Positions 26,601 to 34,688 of a stretch of 36,149 nucleotides of DNA are shown here, piece by piece. Numbering within the stretch: position 1 is the stretch's first letter; every line of letters begins with the position of its first letter. Source of the DNA: Berkiella sp050247135 (GTDB lineage Bacteria; Pseudomonadota; Gammaproteobacteria; Berkiellales; Berkiellaceae). A program made the translations under genes and the position numbers. The DNA lies in assembly GCA_050247135.1 (NCBI GenBank), contig JBFWUT010000027.1, forward strand, positions 1-36,149, read 5' to 3'. The notes under the pieces are model-generated. The model had not been told where the DNA came from. It made no database searches and worked only from the letters and a program-made list of their open reading frames with translations.

Positions 26601-28249
26601 GGCATGTTACGGGATTATTAGAGATGGATCTTAGTAAAACGGCTTCAAATATTAGTCAATTCATACAAAATCGAAGCGCTTTATTTGACTATTTAAAAGA
26701 TAACAACCTTAATAGAACAACGGAAGATGAACAATTTGGTCATTTATTACTGACTGCTCAGACCGGAAAACCACCTCGTCATTTAACGGACGATGAGCAA
26801 AAACTGATTGTTGCGATACTTAATAATGATCACGCAGAATTAAAAAAAATCCTGTCCTCGGGTAAGGTGCATCCCTCTCTGGAAATAGCGGTAGAAGGGC
26901 TTGGCAACTTTAATATGCTCTATGTGGCTAGTTGCTTAGGTAAAGCTGAATGTGCAGGAGCGCTTTATCAAGCAGGAACTCCCGTCGATATTTGTGGTCC
27001 AGATGCGACTAATCCTAGCCAACTGGTGAGTGCTTTAGTGTTGGCAGCCAGAGAAGGTCATCCCAGTGTTATTACAGCTATTCTTGATGCGCGAGTTCAG
27101 GCGCGATCAGCTGGATATCAACGTAGAGCTCAAGATGCAATTAAACGCACCGCATTGCATTATTTAGCGGAGGAGGGTGATAGCGCTTGTATGCGCTGGA
27201 TAGCTTCTGAAGCAGATACTCGTATAATGTCAGGATGGAATTTTCCTGCATTTTGTAACTTATACGATATCAATGGGGATAGCCCTTTGCATTTGTTTGC
27301 CAACGGCAACGAACAACATTTAGGTGTGATGAAACAAATTGATGAATGGATGAGGAAGAAAAGGTATTCAAATGGTATTGCTGATCTATTTATAGATTCA
27401 GCAAATAATGCCTTCATTAAAAAGAATGAGCAGGGATTAAATCCAATTACGATCGCCTTAAGTAACAAAAATCCTGATATGTTTGCTTTTTTACTTTCGC
27501 GTATGATTGAGGCAAACTGTCTTGTTGAATCTGTACTACAAGAACTGGGTGAACGCTTATCTCAACACAGGGAATTGGAATTGCCTCTGGTTGTTAAAAT
27601 GTTGCTAAAAGAAAGTAAAGAGTCTTATTTGCGTGATAAGGACATATCAAAATATTTACAAAAATTAAATATGTTCGCTAAATTGGGAGTTTTAGCACAG
27701 GATAATCAGAGTCTTGAGCTGGTATTGGATGAGTTTCTAGACATTCATAAGGAACATCCTGCTGGATGGAGAAGTAGCAGGCCGCTAATTGAGTCTATGT
27801 TAGAGGAGACTTTAAAATTAGCTTTAATAAACGTATCACTCAGTGAATTTTCTAAGATTGTGTCTTATGAGATTTCATTGGCAAGAGCGCAAAATCTCGA
27901 CATTCATTCTAAGAAATTTCCTGATTTATTGCAATATTTAAAGGGACAGGGCGTAGATGAAGTAAAATTAAGTATGTTTGCAATGAAATTGTTAGATGAG
28001 AAATTGATTAGTCAGGTGGAATCAGAGAAATACATACCTAGCACACCACCTTTAGTCAGTCTAGAGAGCCCAAGAGGCCGTCGTAAACTAACACCTGCTT
28101 TTGAACAATCACAACTATCTGATGACTCACACTCAGCACTGTCAGTAGAATCATTTACTCCTATCGGACCATCATCGGCTTCATCTTCTGAATTTAAAGA
28201 GGAGCCGCCGGTTTCGGGCAACAAGAAACCTGACGGCACCAAAAAGTAA
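23618..28249 (+). CDS. Large coiled-coil and ankyrin-repeat protein, putative effector
   Basis: The product has 1543 residues and no signal peptide. Its N-terminal third is helical, with a coiled coil about residues 285-345. A glycine/alanine-rich hydrophobic stretch at about 411-456 (GAAAAGSLFAGPLGMMAAP) could form a membrane hairpin. Then comes a Ser/Arg-rich linker (about 600-700). The second half holds ankyrin-type repeats: MNPLSYALRVGNLNLFLSYL near 855, LYVASCLGKAECAGALYQAG near 1100, ALVLAAREGHPSVITAILDA near 1139, TALHYLAEEGDSACMRWIAS near 1178, SPLHLFANGN near 1221 and LNPITIALSNKNPDMFAFLL near 1274. The last 70 residues are Ser/Pro/Glu-rich and disordered, like the tails of Dot/Icm substrates. 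AGG lies eight bases ahead of the ATG. Ankyrin repeats bind proteins; a host target is inferred. Confidence 0.8.
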   Translation: MALDGPKSITLPEIPQEFPLPSCLHPFHYFVREEQYLDSGNPQNIENCVHNICNSIPYLEETQAESFKKQLKTLVEKLFIAMNSAISNQQPVEEANRFSEILDAINKAVKRYQGFSHQYLVKNIESLAKRDNHITNMLRGMTQFQGYLTDEEYQALIATYAQMRVKELSTLASYEAIARNNIPRFHISHQDQEIMQSRDECEFVLKYSELVGEIFRFAYQSERMKVKLTGELLKDFMSFCKTVEAETDIRIQFSDEAVANEFKHFVDNYYSNFKQLEFNKFELIKLQGQLNILKLQHNQKQKDRSELDILESKMKQIEKAIVYHQKSIDDLKKETSEKTIAFIQSIMIVPHREEFEQVCRLFRINPNDLAQNSEQQQGWLSGMLADSWLKRMGDTIYSYMPSVNSMQEGLQTTAKYTGAAAAGSLFAGPLGMMAAPILIKGAEIAIDKATAAVDAAKNTVYGQFTLKYQSEEYKTNQNLEFVFKDKAEFVNKFYVQKLFELDIAIANMSEIETKTEQSKRQIKLYQDLLENYKSIKSAKVHDVADVYRLFSEAVKMLLQHDYQDALRNTAESLVALREFLGEYKEYESKTPPEARQFELASVPAQEVQIDEIIDDDLPSAAPTGSGRKSRQSLALVAQARKSSSDLPVATTGLLKRRTTQGSNSLALVSRNTPKERQMIAGSSTSVHNPESVRASRESKLVKLSQKVVACDQLRKGTKNRLQSFLTLGKVMADEELDATMLKLHNNDEYRILAQSPLEMSLEDYVIKLIRDQNPGYLGFWFKERCFTFLNSENVAARRAKVAIPLPLFNNKTLWHLICEHPLSLSIFRNILRFQKDAWTVAEPWKFSDYFDLNAQYQGMNPLSYALRVGNLNLFLSYLSALDICKTHFTHDELKNCFENILQTACNGNQQMLHNARLFCEQLMSDIALHKYKQQSYLGAATQYVSRMIMNPSDSTYMEIMSALAVRMAKGQSIPTSPEEISTFLKDMQQPHSSCWHVTGLLEMDLSKTASNISQFIQNRSALFDYLKDNNLNRTTEDEQFGHLLLTAQTGKPPRHLTDDEQKLIVAILNNDHAELKKILSSGKVHPSLEIAVEGLGNFNMLYVASCLGKAECAGALYQAGTPVDICGPDATNPSQLVSALVLAAREGHPSVITAILDARVQARSAGYQRRAQDAIKRTALHYLAEEGDSACMRWIASEADTRIMSGWNFPAFCNLYDINGDSPLHLFANGNEQHLGVMKQIDEWMRKKRYSNGIADLFIDSANNAFIKKNEQGLNPITIALSNKNPDMFAFLLSRMIEANCLVESVLQELGERLSQHRELELPLVVKMLLKESKESYLRDKDISKYLQKLNMFAKLGVLAQDNQSLELVLDEFLDIHKEHPAGWRSSRPLIESMLEETLKLALINVSLSEFSKIVSYEISLARAQNLDIHSKKFPDLLQYLKGQGVDEVKLSMFAMKLLDEKLISQVESEKYIPSTPPLVSLESPRGRRKLTPAFEQSQLSDDSHSALSVESFTPIGPSSASSSEFKEEPPVSGNKKPDGTKK

Positions 28250-28256
28250 TAGTGAG

Positions 28257-29126
28257 TTAAAATGGGGTAGGTGCGTGAGTTGATTTACATTGACGGACTT
28301 GAAAACCCATGGCATCTAACTTTGCTAGCAGCCCGTTACCGCCGAATAGATGTTCAAAGCCACAGGCCATTAAGATTTTATCTTGGCCTTCTTGGTGTTT
28401 TTCCATAAAATGAGTAAACATCGCTTGATTTAACGGGGTAAGTTCTTCAACCATAAAGGACGGTAATCGATTAGTTTCAATGTTTTCAGTAAGATATGCT
28501 TGTAATTGTTGTAAAACCATCGGATTGAGAGCGCAGCCGTTTTGATAGTACTCATCAATTACTTGACTGAAACTAAAGCATAATGAATCTTCGCTATAAT
28601 AAGGGGAGTCTATCTGCTCGCGCATGTCGCTTAACCATTTTGTTAGAGGCTTTAGCATCACCACTTGCATACCCTGTGCTTTGGCCATACTGACAAAATC
28701 GCGTTCCATTTTCGTTCCTTTTAAGACATCCCATAAGGTTATGAGTGCAAGAGGTTGGATTTTTTCGATAGGACAATCCAGATCGAGATCGTTAAGGATA
28801 CTGCGCATTTGTGCTAAAAAGGCCTCTTTAGATCCCTTCAAGCGAGTGATTAAATAATTAGTTTGATCAAAGGTCAGCCCTGCTTCATCTAACCTAGAAC
28901 GCGGGAGCTTGGTCAGTGTGTCTACCATCAATAATTGATGCTCTTTAAAATGTGCTTGAAGCTCGCTAGGGAATGCTGCTAAGGGGGCGTCACGAAAGGT
29001 GCCAACCACCGTGTGGCATTGATTATCTCGAATCACTTCAAATACCAGCGGGTATTGGATAGTGGGTGAAGGGGCGGCACTTGGAGCTGGTCTTAGGTCA
29101 TCTTTTAAATTGTACAACGATAACAT
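28257..29126 (-). CDS. TraB/GumN-like protein lacking the first GxxH histidine
   Basis: The 289-residue product resembles the TraB/GumN family, which is related to the TIKI metalloproteases with two GxxH motifs. The order of segments fits: an opening strand LVFEVIRDNQCHTVVGTF, a block with FPSELQAHFKEHQLLMVDTL, a middle ALITLWDVLKGTKMERDFVSM followed by AKAQGMQVVMLKPL, and the closing KILMACGFEHLFGGNGLLAKL. The closing GxxH is intact (Gly256, His259), but the first motif reads GTFR (residues 42-45) where the family has GTxH. The catalytic set is therefore incomplete, and the protein may be inactive or changed in function. There is no signal peptide, whereas many GumN proteins are exported. 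It converges with the ankyrin gene, seven bases apart. Confidence 0.65.
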   Translation of the reverse strand: MLSLYNLKDDLRPAPSAAPSPTIQYPLVFEVIRDNQCHTVVGTFRDAPLAAFPSELQAHFKEHQLLMVDTLTKLPRSRLDEAGLTFDQTNYLITRLKGSKEAFLAQMRSILNDLDLDCPIEKIQPLALITLWDVLKGTKMERDFVSMAKAQGMQVVMLKPLTKWLSDMREQIDSPYYSEDSLCFSFSQVIDEYYQNGCALNPMVLQQLQAYLTENIETNRLPSFMVEELTPLNQAMFTHFMEKHQEGQDKILMACGFEHLFGGNGLLAKLDAMGFQVRQCKSTHAPTPF

Positions 29127-29202
29127 GAAGGCATATCCTGTATAACAAATGAGGGTTGCGTTAATAGTCGTAATGTATCAGTTTTCCGACTAAATGCAAT
29201 TC

Positions 29203-29230
29203 TTGGCGAGAAAAAGAGTAAAATTAAATA
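29203..29230 (+). promoter_or_regulatory. Weak candidate promoter for the recJ operon
   Basis: TTGGCG (29203-29208) and TAAATA (29225-29230) are separated by 16 bases, and the first gene starts at 29251. Both hexamers depart from consensus. This 124-base gap separates divergent genes and holds nothing else I can identify. Confidence 0.3.
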
Positions 29231-29250
29231 AGTCATCCAGCTAAGCTATA

Positions 29251-30147
29251 ATGAAGAAGAAAATTGTCACACTCACTGTTCCGCTTGAATTACAGGCCGA
29301 CAGCAAGACGAATGTTTTAGCATCGATATTGTCTAAAGCCAATGGTAAGCGTATCGATGGGTTATTTCACACAAATCAACCGCACTCCGTAGCTGCCTTA
29401 GTCGCGACTTTAAAGGGTTATCCCAAAGGTCGGATCTATTGTTTAGCGTCTCCGATTGAATGCCATGCCGATCACAAAACTGTCTACATCGTCAATCAAG
29501 CAACTTTAACCAACCAACAAGAATTATCCATAGTAGAAACGTTGAATGCCTTTTTACAGCAAGATGGGATCCGACTTGATATTGTCGGTGAAGGCTTATG
29601 GTTATTTACGATGGAACATCATACCGATGTAAAGTTTGTTACGCCTCATTCCCTTTGGGGGAAAAGTATGGCTTCGCATTTGCCAACAGGACAAGATGCA
29701 GTCTATTGGCGTCGTCTGTTAACCGAATGTCAGATGATATTATCACAAACACTGAGTGTCTGGTTTTGGGGAAACGGTATTGACAATGTGGCTCTTGAGT
29801 GTGATTTTGATGTGTTGTATACCGATGATCTTATACTGAGGTCAAAGGCTATGAATGCAAAGATCACAACTCAACCACTAATCGATTGCTGGTCGGACGC
29901 ACCATTAAAGACGGGCAACAAACTCTGCTTCACGCCCAATAGCACACAATGCGAAGCCTTTGAACAACAGTGGCTATTACCCTTGTTAAAAGCGTTGAAA
30001 TCAGGTGAGATCAGCGCATTGCAATTAATAACACAAGAAAAGAATCAATATACACTTTTGCATCGACATTTATATTATTTTTGGCGAAAAACACAGCCCT
30101 TAACTGCCTTTTTAGACAATGGATTGATGTCATTCAATGAGTATTAA
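29251..30147 (+). CDS. recJ-linked conserved protein of unknown function
   Basis: The 298-residue product overlaps the start of recJ by 11 bases, so the two are co-translated. It resembles the proteins often found beside recJ in other proteobacteria (COG4255-like) and sometimes labelled phosphoglycerate mutase-related. The clearest family-like feature is the segment LSVWFWGNGI near residue 168, preceded by a helix with a conserved-looking WRRLLTECQMIL. No phosphohistidine RHG motif and no metal site of a phosphoglycerate mutase is visible, so the enzymatic label should not be copied. No signal peptide or membrane segment is present. The recognition is from memory of the context and one motif, so I hold it with moderate confidence; the coding status is secure. 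Confidence 0.7.
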   Translation: MKKKIVTLTVPLELQADSKTNVLASILSKANGKRIDGLFHTNQPHSVAALVATLKGYPKGRIYCLASPIECHADHKTVYIVNQATLTNQQELSIVETLNAFLQQDGIRLDIVGEGLWLFTMEHHTDVKFVTPHSLWGKSMASHLPTGQDAVYWRRLLTECQMILSQTLSVWFWGNGIDNVALECDFDVLYTDDLILRSKAMNAKITTQPLIDCWSDAPLKTGNKLCFTPNSTQCEAFEQQWLLPLLKALKSGEISALQLITQEKNQYTLLHRHLYYFWRKTQPLTAFLDNGLMSFNEY

Positions 30148-31915
30148 AGACTTACCTCGAGCCAAGATCAAACGTCGGATTGTGAATGAATCACGTGAAA
30201 ACGCTGCAAAAGCAGAAGGACTTGATCCTTTATTAGCCAGAATATTAGCTGCCAGACCTACATTGCTTGAGGTGTCGGTGCGCGACATGCTTGCGCCTAA
30301 ACTCAAAACATTAGATCCGCCACAGACATTACCGGATATTGACAAAGCGGTAGCGCGGATTGCAACGGCGCTTGCCAGGGGTGAAGTTATTGGTATTGAA
30401 ACCGATCATGACTGCGATGGGCAAACCAGTCATGCTGTTTTATATTGTGCTTTAGTGAATATCTTTGGCCACCCGCCTGAAAAAATACGCTCCTATATTG
30501 GGCATCGTTTAAAAGAGGGCTATGGCTTATCAAGGGCACTCGCGGAACGTATTTTGGCGGATGAACCTCAACCTTCGCTTGTAATCACAGCTGATAATGG
30601 CTCTTCTGATGAAGCGCAAATTGCCTTATTAAAAGCACACGGGATCGATGTGATTGTAACGGATCACCATGAAATCCCCATCGAGGGGATCCCACAAAGT
30701 GCTTATGCGGTGGTGAGTCCTACCCGCGAAGACAGCCAATATCCGGATCGGTTTATTGCCGGTTGTATGGTGGCATGGTTGCTCATGGCGGCAGTGCGGG
30801 CGCATTTGAGTAAAACGACAGCAAAAGAATTTGCCAGCCTCGCAGAATGTCTCGATTTTGTGGCGGTAGGGACTATCGCGGATTGTGTCAGTGTGGCACG
30901 TAGTCAAAATAATCGCGCAGTTGTGTCATATGGTATGAAACTGATTGCGCAAGGCCTAAGGCCTTGCTGGCGTGCGTTGTTGCCCATCTTATCGACACCT
31001 TTATCGTCAGAAGACTTAGGATTTAAAATAGGTCCATTATTAAATAGCGATGGGCGGTTAGCCTGTGCGTTGGGCTCAGTCAGTTTTTTACTTGCCAAAA
31101 CCGATAGTGAAGCTCGGGAATGGGTGGCGCATTTACAAGAACAAAATGCCGAGCGAAAAAGTATTCAGGATAACATTACCCGTAGAGCCTTAGAGCAGGC
31201 GCTCATTCAATTTAATGCGCAAAAAAATAGCCTATGCATTTTCTTGGAAGATGGACATGCTGGGGTGCATGGTATAAGTGCAAGTCGAGTGAAAGATTGG
31301 TTCGGGCGACCAGTAATTATTTTATGCCCAAAACAAGATGATGCTAACGTCTTAACTGGATCGGCGCGTGGGGTGGATGGGGTGCATCTGAGAGACGCTT
31401 TGCAAGCAGTGCATGATTCTGCCCCGGATATTTTCATCAAGTTCGGTGGGCATCAAGCCGCTGCGGGCTTAACCATTCACCGAGAGAAGTTCAATGCGTT
31501 AGCAGAGGCATTTGAAGTGGTTATCCAGCAGCAAATTGATAAGAGCGAATTAGGACCAGTAGTATGGTCAGATGGCGAACTTTCAATTGAGTCAGTGACA
31601 GTTCCTTTTATTAAGCAGATGGTCGATCAGCTAGAACCCTTTGGTCGCGAATTTGAGCCGCCTGCCTTTGAACTGACAGGGAAGATTGTTAGCGCCACAG
31701 TAATGGGACAGACCAAAACCCATTTACGCTTAGGCTTAGCCGTTGATGAGCTGTGGTTTGAGGCGGTTTGGTTTAATTGCTGCGATCCTAATGAATCTTT
31801 GCCGGTGACGGTGGGTGAGACAGTCAATCTGGTCTATGTTCCCAAGGTTCAGACTTTTAGGGGACAAATGAAGCTGAGCTGCCAAGTTATCCACCTTGAG
31901 AAGTGTGGAATTTAA
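30137..31915 (+). CDS. recJ: Single-stranded-DNA-specific exonuclease RecJ
   Basis: RecJ degrades single-stranded DNA 5' to 3' in recombination and mismatch or base-excision repair. The 592-residue product (E. coli 577) has the DHH phosphoesterase motifs: DxDxDG as DHDCDGQTSH near residue 92, ITADNGSSD near 153, VTDHHEIP near 175, and the DHHA1 end motif FGGHQAAAGLTI near 436. The C-terminal OB-like region follows (VWFNCCDPNE). The wording of motif I (TDHDCDGQ) differs from the common FDADGATS form but keeps every acidic residue. The order recJ-prfB-lysS is the E. coli order. The ATG at 30137 overlaps the upstream gene. Confidence 0.95.
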   Translation: MSIKDLPRAKIKRRIVNESRENAAKAEGLDPLLARILAARPTLLEVSVRDMLAPKLKTLDPPQTLPDIDKAVARIATALARGEVIGIETDHDCDGQTSHAVLYCALVNIFGHPPEKIRSYIGHRLKEGYGLSRALAERILADEPQPSLVITADNGSSDEAQIALLKAHGIDVIVTDHHEIPIEGIPQSAYAVVSPTREDSQYPDRFIAGCMVAWLLMAAVRAHLSKTTAKEFASLAECLDFVAVGTIADCVSVARSQNNRAVVSYGMKLIAQGLRPCWRALLPILSTPLSSEDLGFKIGPLLNSDGRLACALGSVSFLLAKTDSEAREWVAHLQEQNAERKSIQDNITRRALEQALIQFNAQKNSLCIFLEDGHAGVHGISASRVKDWFGRPVIILCPKQDDANVLTGSARGVDGVHLRDALQAVHDSAPDIFIKFGGHQAAAGLTIHREKFNALAEAFEVVIQQQIDKSELGPVVWSDGELSIESVTVPFIKQMVDQLEPFGREFEPPAFELTGKIVSATVMGQTKTHLRLGLAVDELWFEAVWFNCCDPNESLPVTVGETVNLVYVPKVQTFRGQMKLSCQVIHLEKCGI

Positions 31916-31927
31916 GCGAAGTTCAAG

Positions 31928-31933
31928 TATAAT
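31928..31933 (+). promoter_or_regulatory. Isolated TATAAT ahead of prfB
   Basis: A perfect TATAAT occurs in the 51-base gap between recJ and prfB, but no good -35 hexamer stands 16-18 bases upstream (the best, TTGAGA, is 26 bases away). It may be an internal promoter for prfB-lysS, or chance. Confidence 0.25.
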
Positions 31934-31966
31934 CAGCTTATTTTTTGCCATTAAAGAGAAAAGCGC

Positions 31967-33065
31967 GTGGAAATCGCTCCGTTACAAGCACAACTCAAAG
32001 ACCTAGCCAAGCGTTTGGAAGAACTTCGGAGGTATCTTTGACTTTGACGAAAAGCGGGAGCGCTTAGAAGAAGTCAGGGTCATGTTAGAAGATTCAAACG
32101 TTTGGGCCAACCCTGAACAAGCGCAAGCCCTAGGCAAAGAGCGTGTGACGCTCGAAAAATTAGTGAATACCTTAGCAGGTGCTAAAGCCCAAGTAGAAGA
32201 TGCGCAAGAACTGTTGCAGCTTGCAGATGATGAGAATGATGAGGCCTCATTCAAAGAACTTATCAACGAAGGTCAAAGAATCGAGAAGATCGTTGAAGGC
32301 TTAGAATTTCAACGGATGTTCTCAGGCGAATTAGATGCGAATGATGCTTATCTTGACATTCAATCCGGTTCGGGTGGTACCGAAGCGCAAGATTGGGCTG
32401 AAATGCTGCTGCGGATGTATTTACGGTTTGCTGAAAGAAAAGGTTTTAAAGCGGAATTACTGGAAGCTTCAGCGGGCGAAGTCGCAGGTATTAAAAGTGC
32501 GACGATTAAAGTCGAAGGTGAATATGCTTATGGTTGGTTGCGTACTGAAACCGGCGTTCACCGTTTAGTTCGCAAATCGCCATTTGATTCTGGTAACCGT
32601 CGCCATACTTCTTTCGCTGCCATTTTTGTCTCACCTGTGATTGACGATAAAATCGATATTGAAATCAATCCTGCAGATTTGCGGGTGGACACCTATCGTG
32701 CCAGTGGTGCGGGCGGTCAGCACGTGAATCGAACTGATTCGGCTATCCGTATTACCCATATACCAACTGGGATTGTAGTGCAATGTCAAAGTGATCGTTC
32801 GCAACATAAAAACCGCGCTCAAGCTATGAATCAACTAAAGGGTAAGCTCTATGAGTTGGAAATGCGCAAGCGTCAAGCAGAACAAACCGCTTTAGAAGAA
32901 AGTAAAACAGATATTGGATGGGGCAATCAGATCCGATCTTATGTTTTAGACGATTCACGCGTCAAAGATTTACGCACCGGTGTTGAAACTTCTAATACCC
33001 AAGGCGTATTAGATGGCAACTTATTAGAGCAATTTATTACAGCCAGTTTAAAGAGTGGGTTATAA
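31967..33065 (+). CDS. prfB: Peptide chain release factor 2, programmed +1 frameshift
   Basis: RF2 ends translation at UGA and UAA. The gene is in two frames: a GTG start at 31967 gives 24 codons up to an in-frame TGA at 32039-32041, and after skipping the T at 32039 the frame continues from GAC (32040-32042) to the TAA at 33065. The joined product has 365 residues, the same as E. coli RF2. It contains the UGA-specific recognition tripeptide SPF (KSPFDSG) and the catalytic GGQ (GAGGQHVN), followed by QSDRSQHKNRAQA. An ATG at 32082 in the second frame would miss the N-terminus and should not be used as the start. lysS follows immediately, as in E. coli. Confidence 0.97.
32027..32042 (+). promoter_or_regulatory. 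prfB autoregulatory frameshift site
   Basis: The site consists of a Shine-Dalgarno-like CGGAGG at 32027-32032, TAT, the slippery CTT at 32036-32038 and the TGA stop followed by C at 32039-32042. This is the classical arrangement in which low RF2 lets the ribosome slip +1 on CTT and make more RF2. Spacing matches the E. coli site. Confidence 0.96.
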
Positions 33066-33066
33066 C

Positions 33067-34569
33067 ATGTCAGATGAAGTGAAAAATGAAGTTGAAGATC
33101 TAAACGAACAACTCCTGAATCGTCGTGAAAAGTTAAAACAATGGCGGCAAGGGGGTAAAGCGTTTCCCAATGATTTTAAACGTGCCCACTTAGCAGGTTC
33201 ATTGCATGCTGAGTTTGACACTTTGGATACCGCAGACTTAGAAAGCAAAGCGATGCCTGTTAAGTTGGCAGGGCGCGTCATGACGCGTCGTCATATGGGT
33301 AAAGCGAGCTTTTTCAATATGCAAGATATGACAGGCGTTATGCAGGTCTATGCCAAAATGGACGAATTGCCCGAAGGTGTCTATGAGAGTTTTAAGCATT
33401 GGGATTTGGGCGATATCGTTGGGGTCGAGGGCCTATTATTTAAAACCAAAACTGGAGAGCTGTCCGTTAAAGCAAAAAATATGCGCTTACTCACCAAAGC
33501 TTTGCGCCCCTTGCCTGAAAAGTATCACGGCTTAACTGATCAAGAAACTAAATATCGTCAACGTTATTTAGATTTGATCTCTAACGATAAAACCCGTGAT
33601 GTGTTTAGAACCCGCACCAAAATTATTCAAGTCATCCGCGAATATTTAAATGATCGCCTGTTCTTAGAAGTCGAAACACCCATGATGCAGCCCATTCCTG
33701 GGGGCGCAGCTGCCAGACCCTTTATTACACATCATAACGCTTTAGATATGCAGCTATTCTTACGGATTGCACCAGAGCTGTATTTAAAACGTTTGGTGGT
33801 GGGCGGCTTTGAACGTGTTTACGAAATTAATCGTAATTTTAGAAACGAAGGTGTTTCAACTCGCCATAATCCTGAATTCACCATGCTCGAGTTTTATCAA
33901 GCCTATGCTGATTATCATGAATTGATGGACCTGACAGAGGAACTCTTGCGATTAATTGCGCAAAAAGTGCTGGGTTCTACCACCGTGGTTTACCAAGGTG
34001 AAACCTTTGATTTGGCTAAGCCTTTTGCTCGAATGACGGTGAAAGAGGCCATTTTGCATTATAACCCCAGTTTACAAGCTGCGGATTTAGAGAGTCGAGA
34101 AAAATGCGAAAGCTATGCTAAACAGTTAGGCTTAGCCATTAAAAAAGAAGATGGTTTAGGCAAAGTTCATATCGAAATCTTTGAAGAAACCGTTGAAGCT
34201 AAGTTAATTCAACCTACTTTTATTACGGAATACCCAACCGAAGTATCGCCGCTTGCGCGAGCCAATAACGACAATATCGAAGTGACCGATCGCTTTGAGT
34301 TTTTCCTTGGTGGACGTGAAATTGCCAATGGCTTTTCTGAGCTGAACGATGCCGAAGATCAAGCTGCCCGCTTTAAAAAGCAAGTGGCCAACTTTGAGGC
34401 AGGCGATGCCGAGGCCATGCATTATGATGATGATTTTATCACTGCATTAGAGCATGGCATGCCGCCAACCGCAGGTGAGGGGATTGGTATTGATCGCTTG
34501 GTGATGTTTTTTACCGATTCGCCTTCGATTCGCGATGTCATTTTATTCCCACATATGAGGGCGAATTAG
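33067..34569 (+). CDS. lysS: Lysyl-tRNA synthetase, class II
   Basis: LysS charges tRNA-Lys. The 500-residue product has an N-terminal OB-fold anticodon-binding domain (VKLAGRVMTRRHMGKASFF) and a class II catalytic domain with motif 2 (VYEINRNFRNEGVSTRHNPEFT) and motif 3 (GIGIDRLVMFFTDSPSIRDV) followed by the LFPHMR end. Length agrees with E. coli LysS (505). I chose the ATG at 33067, one base after the prfB stop; an upstream in-frame GTG at 33055 overlaps prfB and would add four residues. A strong terminator follows, so this is the last gene of the recJ-prfB-lysS unit. Confidence 0.97.
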   Translation: MSDEVKNEVEDLNEQLLNRREKLKQWRQGGKAFPNDFKRAHLAGSLHAEFDTLDTADLESKAMPVKLAGRVMTRRHMGKASFFNMQDMTGVMQVYAKMDELPEGVYESFKHWDLGDIVGVEGLLFKTKTGELSVKAKNMRLLTKALRPLPEKYHGLTDQETKYRQRYLDLISNDKTRDVFRTRTKIIQVIREYLNDRLFLEVETPMMQPIPGGAAARPFITHHNALDMQLFLRIAPELYLKRLVVGGFERVYEINRNFRNEGVSTRHNPEFTMLEFYQAYADYHELMDLTEELLRLIAQKVLGSTTVVYQGETFDLAKPFARMTVKEAILHYNPSLQAADLESREKCESYAKQLGLAIKKEDGLGKVHIEIFEETVEAKLIQPTFITEYPTEVSPLARANNDNIEVTDRFEFFLGGREIANGFSELNDAEDQAARFKKQVANFEAGDAEAMHYDDDFITALEHGMPPTAGEGIGIDRLVMFFTDSPSIRDVILFPHMRAN

Positions 34570-34597
34570 AATTAAATCTCCCCGCGCTGACGCGCTG

Positions 34598-34622
34598 CCC
34601 CTCTTTACGAAAGAGGGGTTTT
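34598..34622 (+). terminator. Intrinsic terminator after lysS
   Basis: CCCCTCTTT (34598-34606) and AAAGAGGGG (34610-34618) form a perfect nine-base-pair stem around the three-base loop ACG, followed by TTTT. The stem begins 29 bases after the lysS stop. On the other strand the stem is preceded by AAAA but followed by no T-run, so it acts mainly in the lysS direction. The GCGCTGACGCGC palindrome just upstream (34585-34596) may be part of the same repeat-like element. Confidence 0.85.
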
Positions 34623-34688
34623 GTTCGCTTCGCTCACAGGTATTTGCCCGGCAATGACATCTAACAGTTGTTGTGGGCTAACCGGCAT
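34605..34688 (-). CDS. Possible 27-codon ORF downstream of the HDOD gene
   Basis: Directly after the HDOD gene on the minus strand an ATG (34686-34688) is preceded by AGGA with six bases of spacing; the AGGA overlaps the HDOD stop codon (TAGGA). The peptide begins MPVSPQQLLDVIAGQIPV and ends in the arm of the lysS terminator. The start signal is unusually good for a chance frame. It may be a true small gene, or the start of a longer gene cut short by the terminator or repeat sequence. I know no matching family. Confidence 0.35.
   Translation of the reverse strand: MPVSPQQLLDVIAGQIPVSEANKTPLS

Noticed and set aside
32082..33065. prfB starting at the ATG at 32082
   Set aside because: It would lack the N-terminal part of RF2; the frameshift site and a GTG at 31967 give the exact standard length of 365.
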